From positions 1 through 64,000 of the forward strand of contig NZ_JAAKDU010000009.1 of NCBI RefSeq assembly GCF_011038795.1: a stretch of DNA of 64,000 nucleotides. The letters are read 5' to 3'. This DNA is from Streptococcus tangpeifui (GTDB taxonomy: Bacteria > Bacillota > Bacilli > Lactobacillales > Streptococcaceae). Position 1 is the stretch's first letter. The number at the start of each line of letters is the position of its first letter. This document shows positions 37,532-45,380 of the stretch, in pieces. Both the position numbers and the translations under genes were made by a program. A model generated the notes under the pieces. That model did not search any database, was not told the origin of the DNA, and was given only the letters and a program-made list of their open reading frames with translations.

Positions 37532-37540
37532 TGTTATAAT
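37532..37540 (+). promoter_or_regulatory. Extended -10 promoter of mutS2 next to its start codon
   Basis: TGTTATAAT ends at 37540 and the ATG is at 37547, six bases later. Transcription would start at about the A of ATG, giving a leaderless mRNA. No ribosome site is present. Confidence 0.6.
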
Positions 37541-37546
37541 AACCGT

Positions 37547-39889
37547 ATGAACACAAAAATTTTAGAGGCCTTGGAATTTGCTAAGGTTAAAAATCAATTT
37601 GAACCCTACTTACAGACAGAAGTCGCTCAAGAGGAGTTGCGTGCTTTACTGCCTGAAACCAATCGGGAAAAGATTGAGCGCTCCTTTGCAGAAATTGCTG
37701 ATATGCAAGCCATTTTTGTGGAATATCATAGCTTTTCAATTGGTGCTATCAGGAGTTTGGCTGAGCCCTTAAGACGTTTAGAGCTGGAGGCAGACCTTAA
37801 TGTTGATGAACTTTTGGCTGTTAAGCGAGTCTTAGAGGTATCTTCAGAAATCGGTCGTTTTTATGAAAATCTGGAAAATGTTGAACTTTCCGCTCTCAGC
37901 CGTCTTTTTGAGAATCTGGAGGCTTTTCCTAGATTGCAGGGAAATTTACAGGCTGTTAATGATGGTGGTTTTATTGAAGATTTTGCCAGTTCAAGTTTGA
38001 GCCAGATTCGCCGCCGCATTCATCGAGGAGAGAGTCAGGTTCGGCAAATCTTACAAGACTTGGTCAAGTCCAAGTCGGATATGTTGGCAGAAAATCTGAT
38101 TGCCAGCCGTAACGGTCGGTCTGTCTTGCCTGTTCGCAACACCTATCGCAATAAGATAGCTGGAGTTGTCCATGATATTTCAGCTTCGGGAACGACAGTT
38201 TATATCGAGCCTCGGGCTGTGGTGCAACTTAATGAAGATATCACTCAAGCCAGAGCAGATGAGCGGCATGAATTGCATCGGATTTTGCGGGAATTGTCAG
38301 ACTTGCTTCGCCCTCATACCCATACTATTCGTAACAATGCTTGGCTGATTGGGCATTTGGATTTCGTGCGTGCTAAATATCTCTACATGCAGGAGCATCA
38401 GGCTAGCCTGCCCAGTCTGTCAGAGGATAAGACGGTCAACTTACTCAATGTCCGTCATCCTTTGCTGGTCAATCCTGTTGCCAATGACCTTCACTTTTCT
38501 AAAAATCTCTCTGTCATTGTTATTACCGGTCCCAATACAGGTGGTAAGACGATCATGCTTAAGACCTTGGGGTTGTGTCAAATTATGGCTCAGTCCGGTT
38601 TACCAATTCTAGCGGATCCAGGCAGCAAGGTAGCCCTCTTCAAGGAAATCTTTGCAGATATCGGTGATGAGCAGTCGATTGAGCAAAGCCTGTCAACCTT
38701 CTCTAGTCACATGGGACATATTGTTGATATTTTGAATCGGGCTGATCATCAGAGTCTTGTCCTGCTCGATGAATTGGGAGCAGGAACCGATCCTCAGGAA
38801 GGTGCCAGTTTAGCTATGGCTATTTTAGAGCACTTGCGTCTCAGCGATATCAAAACCATGGCCACGACCCATTATCCTGAGCTTAAGGCTTACGGAATTG
38901 AAACTGCTCATGTCCAAAATGCCAGTATGGCGTTCGATATAGACAGCCTCAGACCAACTTACCATTTTATGCAGGGGGTTCCGGGACGTTCCAATGCCTT
39001 TGAGATTGCTAGACGTCTGGGGTTGTCTAAGGTCATCGTAGATGATGCTGAACAGATGACTAACCGAGACAGTGATACCAATGCTATTATTGAGCAGCTG
39101 GAGACCCAAACAGCTGAAAGCCGTAAGCGTTTGGATCATATTAGAGAAGTTGAACAAGAAAATCTTAAATTTAATCGGGTAGTCAAAAAGCTTTACAATG
39201 AATTTTCGCATGCTTATGATAAGGAATTGAAGAAGGCTCAAGATGAGATTCGTCGGTTGGTAGCTAGAGCGACGGACGAGAGCAACCAAATTCTTAAAAA
39301 TCTTAGCGACCGTTCGCAGCTTAAACCGCATGAGGTGATTGAAGCTAAGGGCAAACTTAAGAAATTGGCACCAAGTGAAGATCTTTCTAAAAATAAGGTT
39401 TTACGTAAGGCTAAGAAACAAAAGGCAGCGCGTGCGCCTAAAGTGGGAGATGATATCATCGTTATCGCTTATGGTCAGCGTGGAACTCTTATCAATCAGC
39501 TCAAGGATGGTCGTTGGGAGGCTCAAGTTGGCTTGATTAAAATGACCCTAAGGGAAGCTGAGTTCAATCTAGTGAAACATCAGGAAAGTCAGAAAGCCCG
39601 TAAGAAAAAACAAGTTAATGTTGTCAAGAGGTCTGCTAGTAAAGGACCACATGCCCGTTTGGATCTCCGTGGCAAGCGCTATGAAGAGGCTATGCAGGAG
39701 CTGGATGACTTTATTGATCAGGCTCTTCTCAACAATATGGCTCAAGTTGATATTATTCATGGCATCGGTACCGGTGTCATCCGTGAAGGTGTGACCAAGT
39801 ACCTGCGTAGCCATCGTCATGTCAAGAGTTTTGGCTATGCGCCTCAAAATGCAGGTGGTTCGGGCTGTACTATTGCTAACTTAGGTTAA
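37547..39889 (+). CDS. mutS2: Endonuclease/ribosome-rescue ATPase MutS2
   Basis: 780 residues, full length. Core and clamp domains precede the ATPase: Walker [19 protein letters not shown] (about 326-343), Walker [19 protein letters not shown] (about 402-419), and [12 protein letters not shown] coiled-coil linker (about 515-600) leads to a KOW-like segment and the C-terminal Smr nuclease domain with [12 protein letters not shown] (about 705-716) and [12 protein letters not shown]. MutS2 suppresses recombination and, in Bacillus, splits collided ribosomes. The mRNA looks leaderless. Confidence 0.96.
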   Translation: MNTKILEALEFAKVKNQFEPYLQTEVAQEELRALLPETNREKIERSFAEIADMQAIFVEYHSFSIGAIRSLAEPLRRLELEADLNVDELLAVKRVLEVSSEIGRFYENLENVELSALSRLFENLEAFPRLQGNLQAVNDGGFIEDFASSSLSQIRRRIHRGESQVRQILQDLVKSKSDMLAENLIASRNGRSVLPVRNTYRNKIAGVVHDISASGTTVYIEPRAVVQLNEDITQARADERHELHRILRELSDLLRPHTHTIRNNAWLIGHLDFVRAKYLYMQEHQASLPSLSEDKTVNLLNVRHPLLVNPVANDLHFSKNLSVIVITGPNTGGKTIMLKTLGLCQIMAQSGLPILADPGSKVALFKEIFADIGDEQSIEQSLSTFSSHMGHIVDILNRADHQSLVLLDELGAGTDPQEGASLAMAILEHLRLSDIKTMATTHYPELKAYGIETAHVQNASMAFDIDSLRPTYHFMQGVPGRSNAFEIARRLGLSKVIVDDAEQMTNRDSDTNAIIEQLETQTAESRKRLDHIREVEQENLKFNRVVKKLYNEFSHAYDKELKKAQDEIRRLVARATDESNQILKNLSDRSQLKPHEVIEAKGKLKKLAPSEDLSKNKVLRKAKKQKAARAPKVGDDIIVIAYGQRGTLINQLKDGRWEAQVGLIKMTLREAEFNLVKHQESQKARKKKQVNVVKRSASKGPHARLDLRGKRYEEAMQELDDFIDQALLNNMAQVDIIHGIGTGVIREGVTKYLRSHRHVKSFGYAPQNAGGSGCTIANLG

Positions 39890-39903
39890 ACAATGGTAAA
39901 TAA

Positions 39904-39938
39904 AATGACAGCTGGCTTAGGCAGCGCCAGCTGTCATG
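39904..39938 (+). terminator. Perfect hairpin between mutS2 and the thioesterase gene
   Basis: ATGACAGCTGGC and GCCAGCTGTCAT pair perfectly over an eight-to-nine-base loop. No T run follows, so termination is uncertain. Confidence 0.5.
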
Positions 39939-39958
39939 CTAACTAGAGAGGAAAAGTG

Positions 39959-40372
39959 ATGAAAGGTTTTACTCATAAGGTTCAATACTATGAGACCGAT
40001 CGGATGGGCATTACGCACCATTCCAACTATGTCCGTTGGATGGAGGAGGCGCGTGTCTATTTTTTGGATGAAGTAGGTCTCCCCTATGATAAACTAGAGG
40101 CTAACGGTATTATTTCGCCGGTTACTGCAGTAGATTGTCACTATAAGGCAACGTCAACATTTGCAGATGTTATCGCTATTGACATCAGTGTCAGTACACT
40201 TAAGGGAGCCAAATTGGGATTTGATTATGTGATGACGAATCAAAACGGGCAACTGGTTTGTCAGGCGCATTCGGAACATAGCTTTTTAGATAAGACTGGA
40301 CGGTTTGTTGCGCTCAAGAAGGTTTATCCTGACTTTTATATAAAGGTCCAAGAAATGATCAAGCAAGGTTAA
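39959..40372 (+). CDS. YbgC/FadM-family acyl-CoA thioesterase
   Basis: 137 residues from ATG 39959, with site GAGAGG upstream; the overlapping GTG 39956 is less likely. Hotdog fold: YYETDRMGITHHSNYVRWMEEARVYFL (about 9-35) contains the Asp and His of the 4-hydroxybenzoyl-CoA thioesterase family. It should hydrolyse an acyl-CoA or acyl-ACP in the cytosol. The substrate is unknown. The next gene, a HAD phosphatase, follows by 54 bases and may be co-transcribed. Confidence 0.9.
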   Translation: MKGFTHKVQYYETDRMGITHHSNYVRWMEEARVYFLDEVGLPYDKLEANGIISPVTAVDCHYKATSTFADVIAIDISVSTLKGAKLGFDYVMTNQNGQLVCQAHSEHSFLDKTGRFVALKKVYPDFYIKVQEMIKQG

Positions 40373-40426
40373 CGGACACTTGTCACGGAAAATCAGTCTC
40401 CTCATGAAAATTAGAAAGAAATTAAG

Positions 40427-41242
40427 ATGATTAAACTTATTGCTGTTGATATGGATGGCACTCTTTTAAACAGTCAAAAACAACTGCCTCCGGAAAACAT
40501 TGAGGCTCTTCAGAAAGCTAGTCAAGCCGGTTACGATGTTGTCCTTTGTACAGGTCGCTGCCAATCTGGCGTTGAACCCTATGCGAGGGAGCTAGGATTG
40601 GGAGAAGACAAAGAATTTGCGATTTTGAACAATGGCTGCTCAACCTTTGCGCTCAAGGATTGGGGCTTGGTTGATTATGTGACGCTGAGTGATCAGGAGG
40701 TAAAGGAGCTATTAGATAGGGTCGCTGATTATGATAATATCTATTTAACCTTGACAGAGCAGGAACGCTTTTTGGTCTTTGCGGATCAGGTGCCCGAGAT
40801 TGTCGCCTATGATGCTAGTTTAATTTTCACTCAGGCTCAGGCTATCTCCTGGTCAGACTTTCAAGCAGGGCACGGCCGTATTTTTCAAGCGATGATTATG
40901 GGCGATCGTGATGCTTTAGACCGTTTTCACGACGAAAATCGCCCCTATTTTGATCAATATTTTTCTCATGTCCGCAGTCAGCACTATATTATTGAAGCAC
41001 TTCCTAAAGGTACAAGCAAGGCTTCTGGTCTCAAAGCATTAGCCCAGCAACTGGGAATCGATCGCTCTGAAATAATGGCTTTGGGCGATGCTGCTAACGA
41101 TTTAGAAATGCTGAAATTTGCCGGCCACAGTGTGGCTATGGGCAATGCGGCAGACAGCGTAAAAGCAGTTTGTAACTACCAGACAGCCAGCAATGACCAA
41201 GCTGGTGTGGCTAAAGCTATTTATGAGTATGTGTTAGATTAA
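40427..41242 (+). CDS. Cof-type HAD-superfamily sugar phosphatase
   Basis: 271 residues, YidA-like. HAD motif I VDMDGTLLNSQ (about 7-17), motif II CTGR (about 45-48), motif III Lys in LPKGTSKASGLKAL (about 197-210) and motif IV ALGDAANDLEML (about 222-233) are all present, with a C2B cap. Family members dephosphorylate sugar phosphates and similar metabolites in the cytosol; YidA prefers erythrose-4-phosphate and others. Site AGAAAG precedes the start. Confidence 0.93.
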   Translation: MIKLIAVDMDGTLLNSQKQLPPENIEALQKASQAGYDVVLCTGRCQSGVEPYARELGLGEDKEFAILNNGCSTFALKDWGLVDYVTLSDQEVKELLDRVADYDNIYLTLTEQERFLVFADQVPEIVAYDASLIFTQAQAISWSDFQAGHGRIFQAMIMGDRDALDRFHDENRPYFDQYFSHVRSQHYIIEALPKGTSKASGLKALAQQLGIDRSEIMALGDAANDLEMLKFAGHSVAMGNAADSVKAVCNYQTASNDQAGVAKAIYEYVLD

Positions 41243-41360
41243 GGTACAAAGAAGTTTCTTACTTAACGAAAGTTTCTAACAGAAAGTGGGGGAGCTAAGC
41301 TAGAGTCTTTAAAAGACTTATGAAATGACAGTTATACTCCAAATTCAATTAAAAAAGATA

Positions 41361-41402
41361 TGAAGCCTTGAATGTAGTAGTTATTTTTAAGGCTTTTTTA
41401 TT
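41361..41402 (+). terminator. Terminator downstream of the HAD gene
   Basis: AAGCCTT and AAGGCTT flank a loop of about 19 bases, followed by T5-A-T4, about 120 bases after the HAD stop. Confidence 0.6.
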
Positions 41403-41441
41403 TTAAGTTAAGAAATTTAAATGAAATCTTTTTGTAATCTA

Positions 41442-41468
41442 TTGACAAATTATATATATATATATAAT
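41442..41468 (+). promoter_or_regulatory. Promoter whose spacer is a (TA)8 tract
   Basis: Consensus TTGACA (41442-41447) and TATAAT (41463-41468) are 15 bases apart. Most of the spacer is an alternating TA tract (41451-41466). Gain of one TA unit would give the optimal 17-base spacing, so the promoter looks able to switch strength by slippage. It drives the DUF4352 gene 32 bases downstream. Confidence 0.65.
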
Positions 41469-41499
41469 ATTTCTATCAATTAGATGGGAGTTCTAAGAT

Positions 41500-42090
41500 A
41501 TGAAGAAATTAAAAGGTTGCTTAAGTGTTATTGTATTGCTAATGGTAATTGGTGCTATTGGTAGTACATTTGGGAAAGATGGTGAGAGTAGTGCGAACAC
41601 TAGCAGTGATTCTAAGGTACAAAAAGAAGTTACTAATACGATTAAATCTACTAAAAAGAAGGCCAGTCAGAAAAAGGCTCGCAAGACATACGGAGTTGGT
41701 GATGTTGTTAAAGTTGGAGATGTAGAATATACGGTCAATTCGTTATCACAAGCAACTAGCGTAGGCTCTGAATATTTTGGAGAGACTGCCCAAGGTGTTT
41801 ATCTATTGGTAAATATTACTGTGAAAAATAATGGTAAAGAGTCTTTAAGTGTTTCAGATGATTTCTTTAAAATTTACAAGGGAGATACTGAATATAAATC
41901 TGATTCTGAGGCTTCTTTGTACGCTAATGATAATACTGGGTTTTTCTTGGAAGAAATTAATCCAGGAAATTCCGTAACAAGTACAGTAGCCATTGATGTT
42001 CCCCAAGATGTCGCAAATGCTAAAGGCCTGCAATTACAAGTTCAAACAGGTGTATGGGGAACTGAAAAAGCAAGAATTAATATCCAGTAA
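41500..42090 (+). CDS. Secreted or membrane-anchored DUF4352 protein
   Basis: 196 residues. An N-terminal hydrophobic segment (about 7-24, KGCLSVIVLLMVIGAIGSTF) could be a signal anchor. A Ser/Lys-rich linker (about 30-62) is followed by a DUF4352 immunoglobulin-like domain starting GVGDVVKVGDVEYTVNSL (about 66-83), with QGVYLLVNITVKNNGKE. Such domains are on surface proteins or lipoproteins, often in mobile or phage-related contexts. A Cys at residue 7 is too close to the N-terminus for a normal lipobox. Its promoter contains a (TA)8 repeat. Confidence 0.8.
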   Translation: MKKLKGCLSVIVLLMVIGAIGSTFGKDGESSANTSSDSKVQKEVTNTIKSTKKKASQKKARKTYGVGDVVKVGDVEYTVNSLSQATSVGSEYFGETAQGVYLLVNITVKNNGKESLSVSDDFFKIYKGDTEYKSDSEASLYANDNTGFFLEEINPGNSVTSTVAIDVPQDVANAKGLQLQVQTGVWGTEKARINIQ

Positions 42091-42116
42091 TTCTATCTAT
42101 GAACACGTATTAGATT

Positions 42117-42147
42117 AAAAGGTTTGGTTGTGTTCCAAGCCTTTTAA
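42117..42147 (+). terminator. Terminator of the DUF4352 gene
   Basis: AAAAGGTTTGG and CCAAGCCTTTT pair (one G-U) around a seven-base loop, 27 bases after the stop. Confidence 0.75.
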
Positions 42148-42373
42148 TATTAGATTTGTTCGATAACCAAAACTGATATGCTAAACTCATGAAAACCGTA
42201 TACGAAAGGCCCTAAAACTTTACTCAGAACATTTAAAATGATTAAGCTGAGTTGATTTGTGGCATTAGCAATTATGAAATGCCTTAGTTTTCGATCAAAT
42301 CTATTATTTGAATAACAATGTCAATGTTAGGTTGTTGATTGGACACGCCTATGCTTTTAGTGCTTTTGAATAT

Positions 42374-42407
42374 TAAAAAGAGAGAAGATGAATTTCGTCT
42401 CCTCTCG
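42374..42407 (-). terminator. Terminator at the end of the bacteriocin region
   Basis: On the minus strand GAGAG-AGA and TCT-CTCTC flank CGAAATTCA and are followed by TTTTTA. Confidence 0.6.
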
Positions 42408-42411
42408 TGCT

Positions 42412-42600
42412 TTATTTATAAATTCCACACTGCAATTGGCAAAAAGTCGAAAATTTTGAAATAAACGGTTCAGTCATTTCAGTCGGATAGTTGTTATCTA
42501 TTTTTGATATTGCCTTCGTCAGCTCTTTTATCTGAATAAATCCATACATACCTAATCTCGCAACTGATTTAAGTATTTTTCAGATTTGTTCATAACTCAT
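42412..42600 (-). pseudogene. Broken small gene at the end of the bacteriocin region
   Basis: Minus-strand frame MSYEQI, stop (TGA at codon 7), then KILKSVARLGMYGFIQIKEL and about 40 more residues to TAA at 42412. One internal stop disrupts it. The family is not recognised; the position suggests an accessory or immunity gene. Confidence 0.5.
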
Positions 42601-42610
42601 TAGCCTAGGA

Positions 42611-42763
42611 CTAAAACAGTTCATAGAGAGCCAACAAGACTGTTATCAACAAGACAGATGTGGAAGATAAGGCTTTTAATTTCTTGTTTTTAGAAAACTT
42701 GATAAAAATGGTATCTAGAACAACCAAAATTATCCAAAGGATAAAAATAATCACATATTTCAT
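42611..42763 (-). CDS. Small two-segment membrane protein (possible immunity protein)
   Basis: 50 residues: an N-terminal hydrophobic segment (MKYVIIFILWIILVVLDTIF), a basic turn (KFSKNKKLK) and a second segment (SVLLITVLLALYELF). The two-helix, basic-turn plan fits small bacteriocin immunity proteins, which is inference. A truncated paralogue with a one-base deletion in its T run is at 44413-44449. AGGAGA lies about 20 bases upstream within the preceding bacteriocin relic, too far for a normal site. Confidence 0.5.
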   Translation of the reverse strand: MKYVIIFILWIILVVLDTIFIKFSKNKKLKALSSTSVLLITVLLALYELF

Positions 42764-42784
42764 AACACTAATTAGTCAAACAAT

Positions 42785-42868
42785 CTCCTGCTCTATAACT
42801 TAAAACTGAGAGCCATATTACCTTCAAACGATCCAGCTCCTGAAGGCCCTGAATCATTATCAAAAAAT
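42785..42868 (-). pseudogene. C-terminal relic of a bacteriocin gene
   Basis: Minus strand reads SGAGSFEGNMAL, then after a shift VLSYRAGD, close to the 44457-44560 relic ending VLGYRTGDLFD. Leader and start are missing. It lies between a terminator and a small membrane-protein gene. Confidence 0.45.
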
Positions 42869-42895
42869 CCCCGACACCAATACGGAGGCGGGGAA
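42866..42895 (-). terminator. Terminator of the second bacteriocin unit
   Basis: On the minus strand CCCCG and CGGGG enclose CCTCCGTATTGGTGT (itself weakly paired), followed by ATTTTTT. A related terminator with nearly the same loop is at 45148-45177. Confidence 0.7.
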
Positions 42896-42935
42896 GGTGA
42901 GGGAGATATTAGATATGCAGCTTAATATTTCCCAG

Positions 42936-43286
42936 TTATTTTTTTAAAAACAAATAAATGTTGATTAGCATTAGTAAAATGAAAAATACAACCGATAAAC
43001 TCTTTGATATAGGCCACAAAACATAGGTTAGCGATACTGTACAAATTATCAAAGCAATTGCAGTAGCAATTTTTTCGTCATAGTTCTTTTTTTCCATAAA
43101 ATCATTACTTTGCTTTTCAATAGTTTTATCCGAAAAAAATTGCAAAAGATTAACAGCTGTGATAGCAATAAATGCTGTTACTGCAATAATCTTTTGGTCT
43201 GACCAAAAACCTATGAGAAAGGAAAAAGCGACTAAAATCCAAGCTAATAGATCTACTATCCTTCTCAGTTTCCTATCTTTTATCAT
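42936..43286 (-). CDS. Four-segment membrane protein, putative bacteriocin immunity
   Basis: 116 residues. Hydrophobic stretches at about 13-28, 31-48, 74-91 and 95-112; basic N-terminus MIKDRKLRRI. It starts 17 bases after the stop of a double-glycine peptide gene, with GGAG upstream, and is followed by a terminator, so the pair forms a peptide-immunity unit. A decayed paralogue (AWLMMAIASTIVLWSDHK against AWILVAFSFLIGFWSDQK) is at 44785-44945. No named family is recognised. Confidence 0.7.
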   Translation of the reverse strand: MIKDRKLRRIVDLLAWILVAFSFLIGFWSDQKIIAVTAFIAITAVNLLQFFSDKTIEKQSNDFMEKKNYDEKIATAIALIICTVSLTYVLWPISKSLSVVFFILLMLINIYLFLKK

Positions 43287-43303
43287 TCTCTATAACTCCA
43301 CTA

Positions 43304-43537
43304 TCAATGTCTGCTATAATAAATAGCAGCAGCACCTGCACAAGCTTCTGCACCAATATATAGAGCTGCACCAACCGAATTAGTATATGCTATCCTTGCT
43401 GCTGCATAAGGGATCATTGCAAGAATAGAAGTTACAACTCCCTCTCCATTAAATCCGCCCTCTAAATTTGCTAGTGTATCCATATCCGCTACTTCAAATT
43501 TATCAAAAGCTGTTGTGTCTAGGAATACAATGTTCAT
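43304..43537 (-). CDS. Double-glycine bacteriocin precursor
   Basis: 77 residues. Leader of 28 residues ending LANLEGG, with the spaced hydrophobic pattern typical of ComC/bacteriocin leaders. Mature part of 49 residues is hydrophobic, Ala/Gly-rich (GAALYIGAEACAGAAAIYY), with GxxxA-type helix motifs as in class II peptides. The leader plan matches that of 46064-46333 (MN..LD..AF..F..AD...L....GG). Export would need a C39-peptidase ABC transporter, not present in the window. The likely immunity gene is next. Confidence 0.82.
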   Translation of the reverse strand: MNIVFLDTTAFDKFEVADMDTLANLEGGFNGEGVVTSILAMIPYAAARIAYTNSVGAALYIGAEACAGAAAIYYSRH

Positions 43538-43645
43538 TATAGTTTCTACTTGCGATAGATATTGGTAACTTTCAAAAGCTCAAGTTACTAATTACTGATT
43601 ATTAATTCAAAGTTTTGCTTGAAATTTTTTCTCACACTTGAATCT

Positions 43646-43665
43646 TCAGGAATCCTCTGTAATAT
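43646..43665 (-). promoter_or_regulatory. Shared upstream motif of bacteriocin unit 2
   Basis: On the minus strand ATATTACA, seven bases, CCTGA. The same arrangement with the same spacing occurs at 46400-46419 upstream of unit 1. It could be the binding site of a common activator. Confidence 0.4.
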
Positions 43666-43677
43666 ACAGGCAAAAGT

Positions 43678-43845
43678 TTATTTTCTTTTTTGCTTATATA
43701 TTATATAAAAAATCGTAGCATATCCTACAAGGATAATAAATGTTACAGTAGAAATGAGTTCGGAGTGAGCCCAATTTAAGTAAAATCCCACCCCACAAAG
43801 TATTAAATAAGACACATAGCAAAGTAAAGGAATTAACTTTTTCAT
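43678..43845 (-). CDS. Small two-segment membrane protein, putative immunity (paralogue of 45622-45792)
   Basis: 55 residues from ATG 43845 (another ATG at 43854). Sequence MKKLIPLLCYVSYLILCGVG... is clearly related to the 56-residue protein at 45622-45792 (both LLCYVSYLILCG, YLNW and IGY/VGYxT). Two membrane segments and a basic end. No good ribosome site is visible. Its partner peptide gene upstream (43978-44110) is broken. Confidence 0.6.
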   Translation of the reverse strand: MKKLIPLLCYVSYLILCGVGFYLNWAHSELISTVTFIILVGYATIFYIIYKQKRK

Positions 43846-43878
43846 GGTAATCATAAATTCAAGTAGCTTACAATCTAG

Positions 43879-43962
43879 TTATTTAAACTTTATTATACCT
43901 AATTTATATAAAATAACAGATGCTGCAATTGCAACTAAAACACCAATAATAAAATACTTCAT
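43879..43962 (-). CDS. Very small single-segment membrane peptide (uncertain)
   Basis: 27 residues, MKYFIIGVLVAIAASVILYK followed by LGIIKFK. One hydrophobic segment and basic ends. Located between a broken bacteriocin gene and a small membrane-protein gene. It could be an immunity or toxin-like peptide, or chance. Confidence 0.3.
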   Translation of the reverse strand: MKYFIIGVLVAIAASVILYKLGIIKFK

Positions 43963-43977
43963 ATTAATAACTCATCA

Positions 43978-44110
43978 TCAATCCCAACAAGTAGCACCAG
44001 CAGCTGCAGTTAAGCACTCCTGCTTGTATGACCTCCTTCTGAAAAAGAGGCGATAAAGTCTGTATCTACAGCTTTAAAGTTATTAGGAACTATGTTGCTG
44101 TGTTCAGCAT
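43978..44110 (-). pseudogene. Frameshifted double-glycine bacteriocin gene
   Basis: AGGAAAG precedes ATG 44110 (MLNTAT then stop); in another frame the leader VPNNFKAVDTDFIASFSEGG follows, and in a third the C-terminus ECLTAAAGATCWD. Two shifts disrupt a recognisable double-glycine precursor. Confidence 0.6.
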
Positions 44111-44153
44111 AAATCTTTCCTATTCTAATTAATATCTTTTATCAATATGTAGT

Positions 44154-44195
44154 TATTAAAGAGAGATGATTTAAGTTTTAGAGGCTCTCTTTATT
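44154..44195 (-). terminator. Terminator after the 58-residue membrane-protein gene
   Basis: On the minus strand AAAGAGAG and CTCTCTTT enclose about 20 bases. The stop of the 58-residue gene (44178) lies within the loop. Confidence 0.5.
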
Positions 44196-44354
44196 TGTTG
44201 TAGAAAAAAGATAGTAAATTATTACTAAGGCAGAAGCAGATATATTTACAAAAAAAGCAGTTATTTTAGCTATTTTTGTACCAAACTTTTTTGAAAATTT
44301 ACTAGCAGTACTAATAGAAAAAAGCCAAAAAAGAGCAATTATTAGTTCTTTCAT
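44178..44354 (-). CDS. Small two-segment membrane protein in the bacteriocin region
   Basis: 58 residues, MKELIIALFWLFSISTASKF, basic turn SKKFGTKIAK, then a second hydrophobic segment ending YYLFSTTNKESL. Helix-basic turn-helix plan as in the other small proteins here, but without clear sequence similarity to them. A weak AGGT site lies upstream. Function unknown; immunity is inferred from context only. Confidence 0.5.
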   Translation of the reverse strand: MKELIIALFWLFSISTASKFSKKFGTKIAKITAFFVNISASALVIIYYLFSTTNKESL

Positions 44355-44412
44355 TTAAAAGTTACCTGTTTTTAGTTAATCCGTCTCATTAAAATAACTT
44401 ATCTCCTTGTTT

Positions 44413-44590
44413 TAAAGTTATCCAAAGGATAAAATAATCACATATTTCATAACTAATTAGTCAAATAAATCTCCTGTTCTGTATCCTAAAACTGTACCAC
44501 TCACTCCCTCTGTAACACTACCAGCAATGGCTCCGAAAGTATATACCTTCGCTATTTCAATAACTCTATGATAAGACAATAGCCTTAATA
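44413..44590 (-). pseudogene. Bacteriocin C-terminal relic with truncated downstream small gene
   Basis: 44560-44457 reads VIEIAKVYTFGAIAGSVTEG then VSGTVLGYRTGDLFD and TAA: a Gly-rich class II peptide end without leader. It is followed by ATG 44449 (MKYVIILSFG, stop), identical in layout to the intact 42611-42763 gene but one T short, which causes the early stop. Confidence 0.6.
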
Positions 44591-44647
44591 TGACCACTGT
44601 CTTCACAATATTTTTAGCCTAAAGCCTTGATAGGCTTGACAAATGGT

Positions 44648-44682
44648 AAAAAAGAGAGAACTACGATCCTCTCTCACCAGTG
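44648..44682 (-). terminator. Terminator within the bacteriocin region
   Basis: Minus strand GAGAGAG and CTCTCTT around GATCGTAGTT, followed by TTTTT. A further stem AGTGTTTAGTT/AACTAAACACT lies just upstream of it (about 44680-44732). Confidence 0.6.
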
Positions 44683-44784
44683 TTTAGTTATAAGTCGGCA
44701 TCCACCAGAGCTGACAACTAAACACTTAGATCAAATAAGAATAAGAAATTATCTGATTTGGTTACTAGGTATTTTAACCTTTTT

Positions 44785-44945
44785 TACTTACAAAAAATTA
44801 CAAAAGATTAATAGCTGTAATTGCAGTAAATACCACAATCGCCATCATTTTATGATCTGACCATAAAACTATTGTACTTGCTATCGCCATCATTAACCAA
44901 GCTATTAATACTACTACTCTTCTTACTTAATCTGTTATTTTATCT
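44785..44945 (-). pseudogene. Decayed paralogue of the 116-residue putative immunity protein
   Basis: Minus strand reads RRVVVLIAWLMMAIASTIVL then WSDHKMMAIVVFTAITAINLL before a stop; it aligns with RRIVDLLAWILVAF, FWSDQKIIAVTAFIAITAVNLL of 42936-43286. The start and last half are lost. Confidence 0.7.
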
Positions 44946-44971
44946 ACTCCTAATTTAGTCCTGTATTACCT

Positions 44972-45112
44972 CTAATTAAAAATAACATAAGTACATACAC
45001 CGAGAAATAGCAAAAAACTAATAAATGAGACAATTATATTTTTACTATAGTAAGAAATAACAGCCAATACACAGAGAATGAGCATCAGTGAAATTCCTGG
45101 GAATTTTTCCAT
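44972..45112 (-). CDS. Small two-segment membrane protein
   Basis: 46 residues: MEKFPGISLMLILCVLAVIS, YYSKN, then a second hydrophobic stretch to CTYVIFN. AGGAG lies eight bases before the ATG. It starts 36 bases beyond a terminator and precedes the decayed immunity paralogue on the same strand. No homology recognised. Confidence 0.5.
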   Translation of the reverse strand: MEKFPGISLMLILCVLAVISYYSKNIIVSFISFLLFLGVCTYVIFN

Positions 45113-45147
45113 AAATCCAGCTCCTAACGACCCTAAATCATTATAAA

Positions 45148-45178
45148 AAGGCCCCTGACACCATGATGGAGGCAGGGA
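45148..45178 (-). terminator. Terminator of bacteriocin unit 1
   Basis: On the minus strand CCCTG and CAGGG around CCTCCATCATGGTGT, followed by GCCTTTTTAT. Related in sequence to 42866-42895; the flanks also match, so the two ends are duplicated segments. Confidence 0.7.
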
Positions 45179-45192
45179 AATCCAAGTGTGGA

Positions 45193-45372
45193 CTACTTTT
45201 TTCTAAAAAGTTGAAAAAACCTTATTGAGTAAATGATTATTATACTTAAAACCGCTAATGCCAGTAAGATAAACACAAACTTTCCAAAATGCTTGTTTGG
45301 CGAACAAACAGCAACAAGGGCTAATAAAACGATTAAATAGATCAGGAAATTTTCTTTTAAAAAATTTTTCAT
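45193..45372 (-). CDS. Small two-segment membrane protein, putative immunity
   Basis: 59 residues: MKNFLKENFLIYLIVLLALV, short turn SPNKHFGKF, then VFILLALAVLSIIIIYSIRF and a basic end. It follows the broken peptide gene by eight bases, so it probably is, or was, its immunity gene. No ribosome site beyond the coupled end of the preceding gene is seen. A longer frame on the same strand overlapping it is out of register and spurious. Confidence 0.6.
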   Translation of the reverse strand: MKNFLKENFLIYLIVLLALVAVCSPNKHFGKFVFILLALAVLSIIIIYSIRFFQLFRKK

Positions 45373-45380
45373 AACAATAA

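Noticed and set aside
43844-44056. 70-residue plus-strand frame in the bacteriocin region
   Set aside because: Opposite to three small minus-strand frames that fit the locus; no site and no domain.
42785-45178. Reading PPSWCQGPFYNDLG-like frames across the two related segments as a conserved peptide
   Set aside because: The shared part is better explained as duplicated terminators (CCCTG/CAGGG stem plus T run) with flanks.
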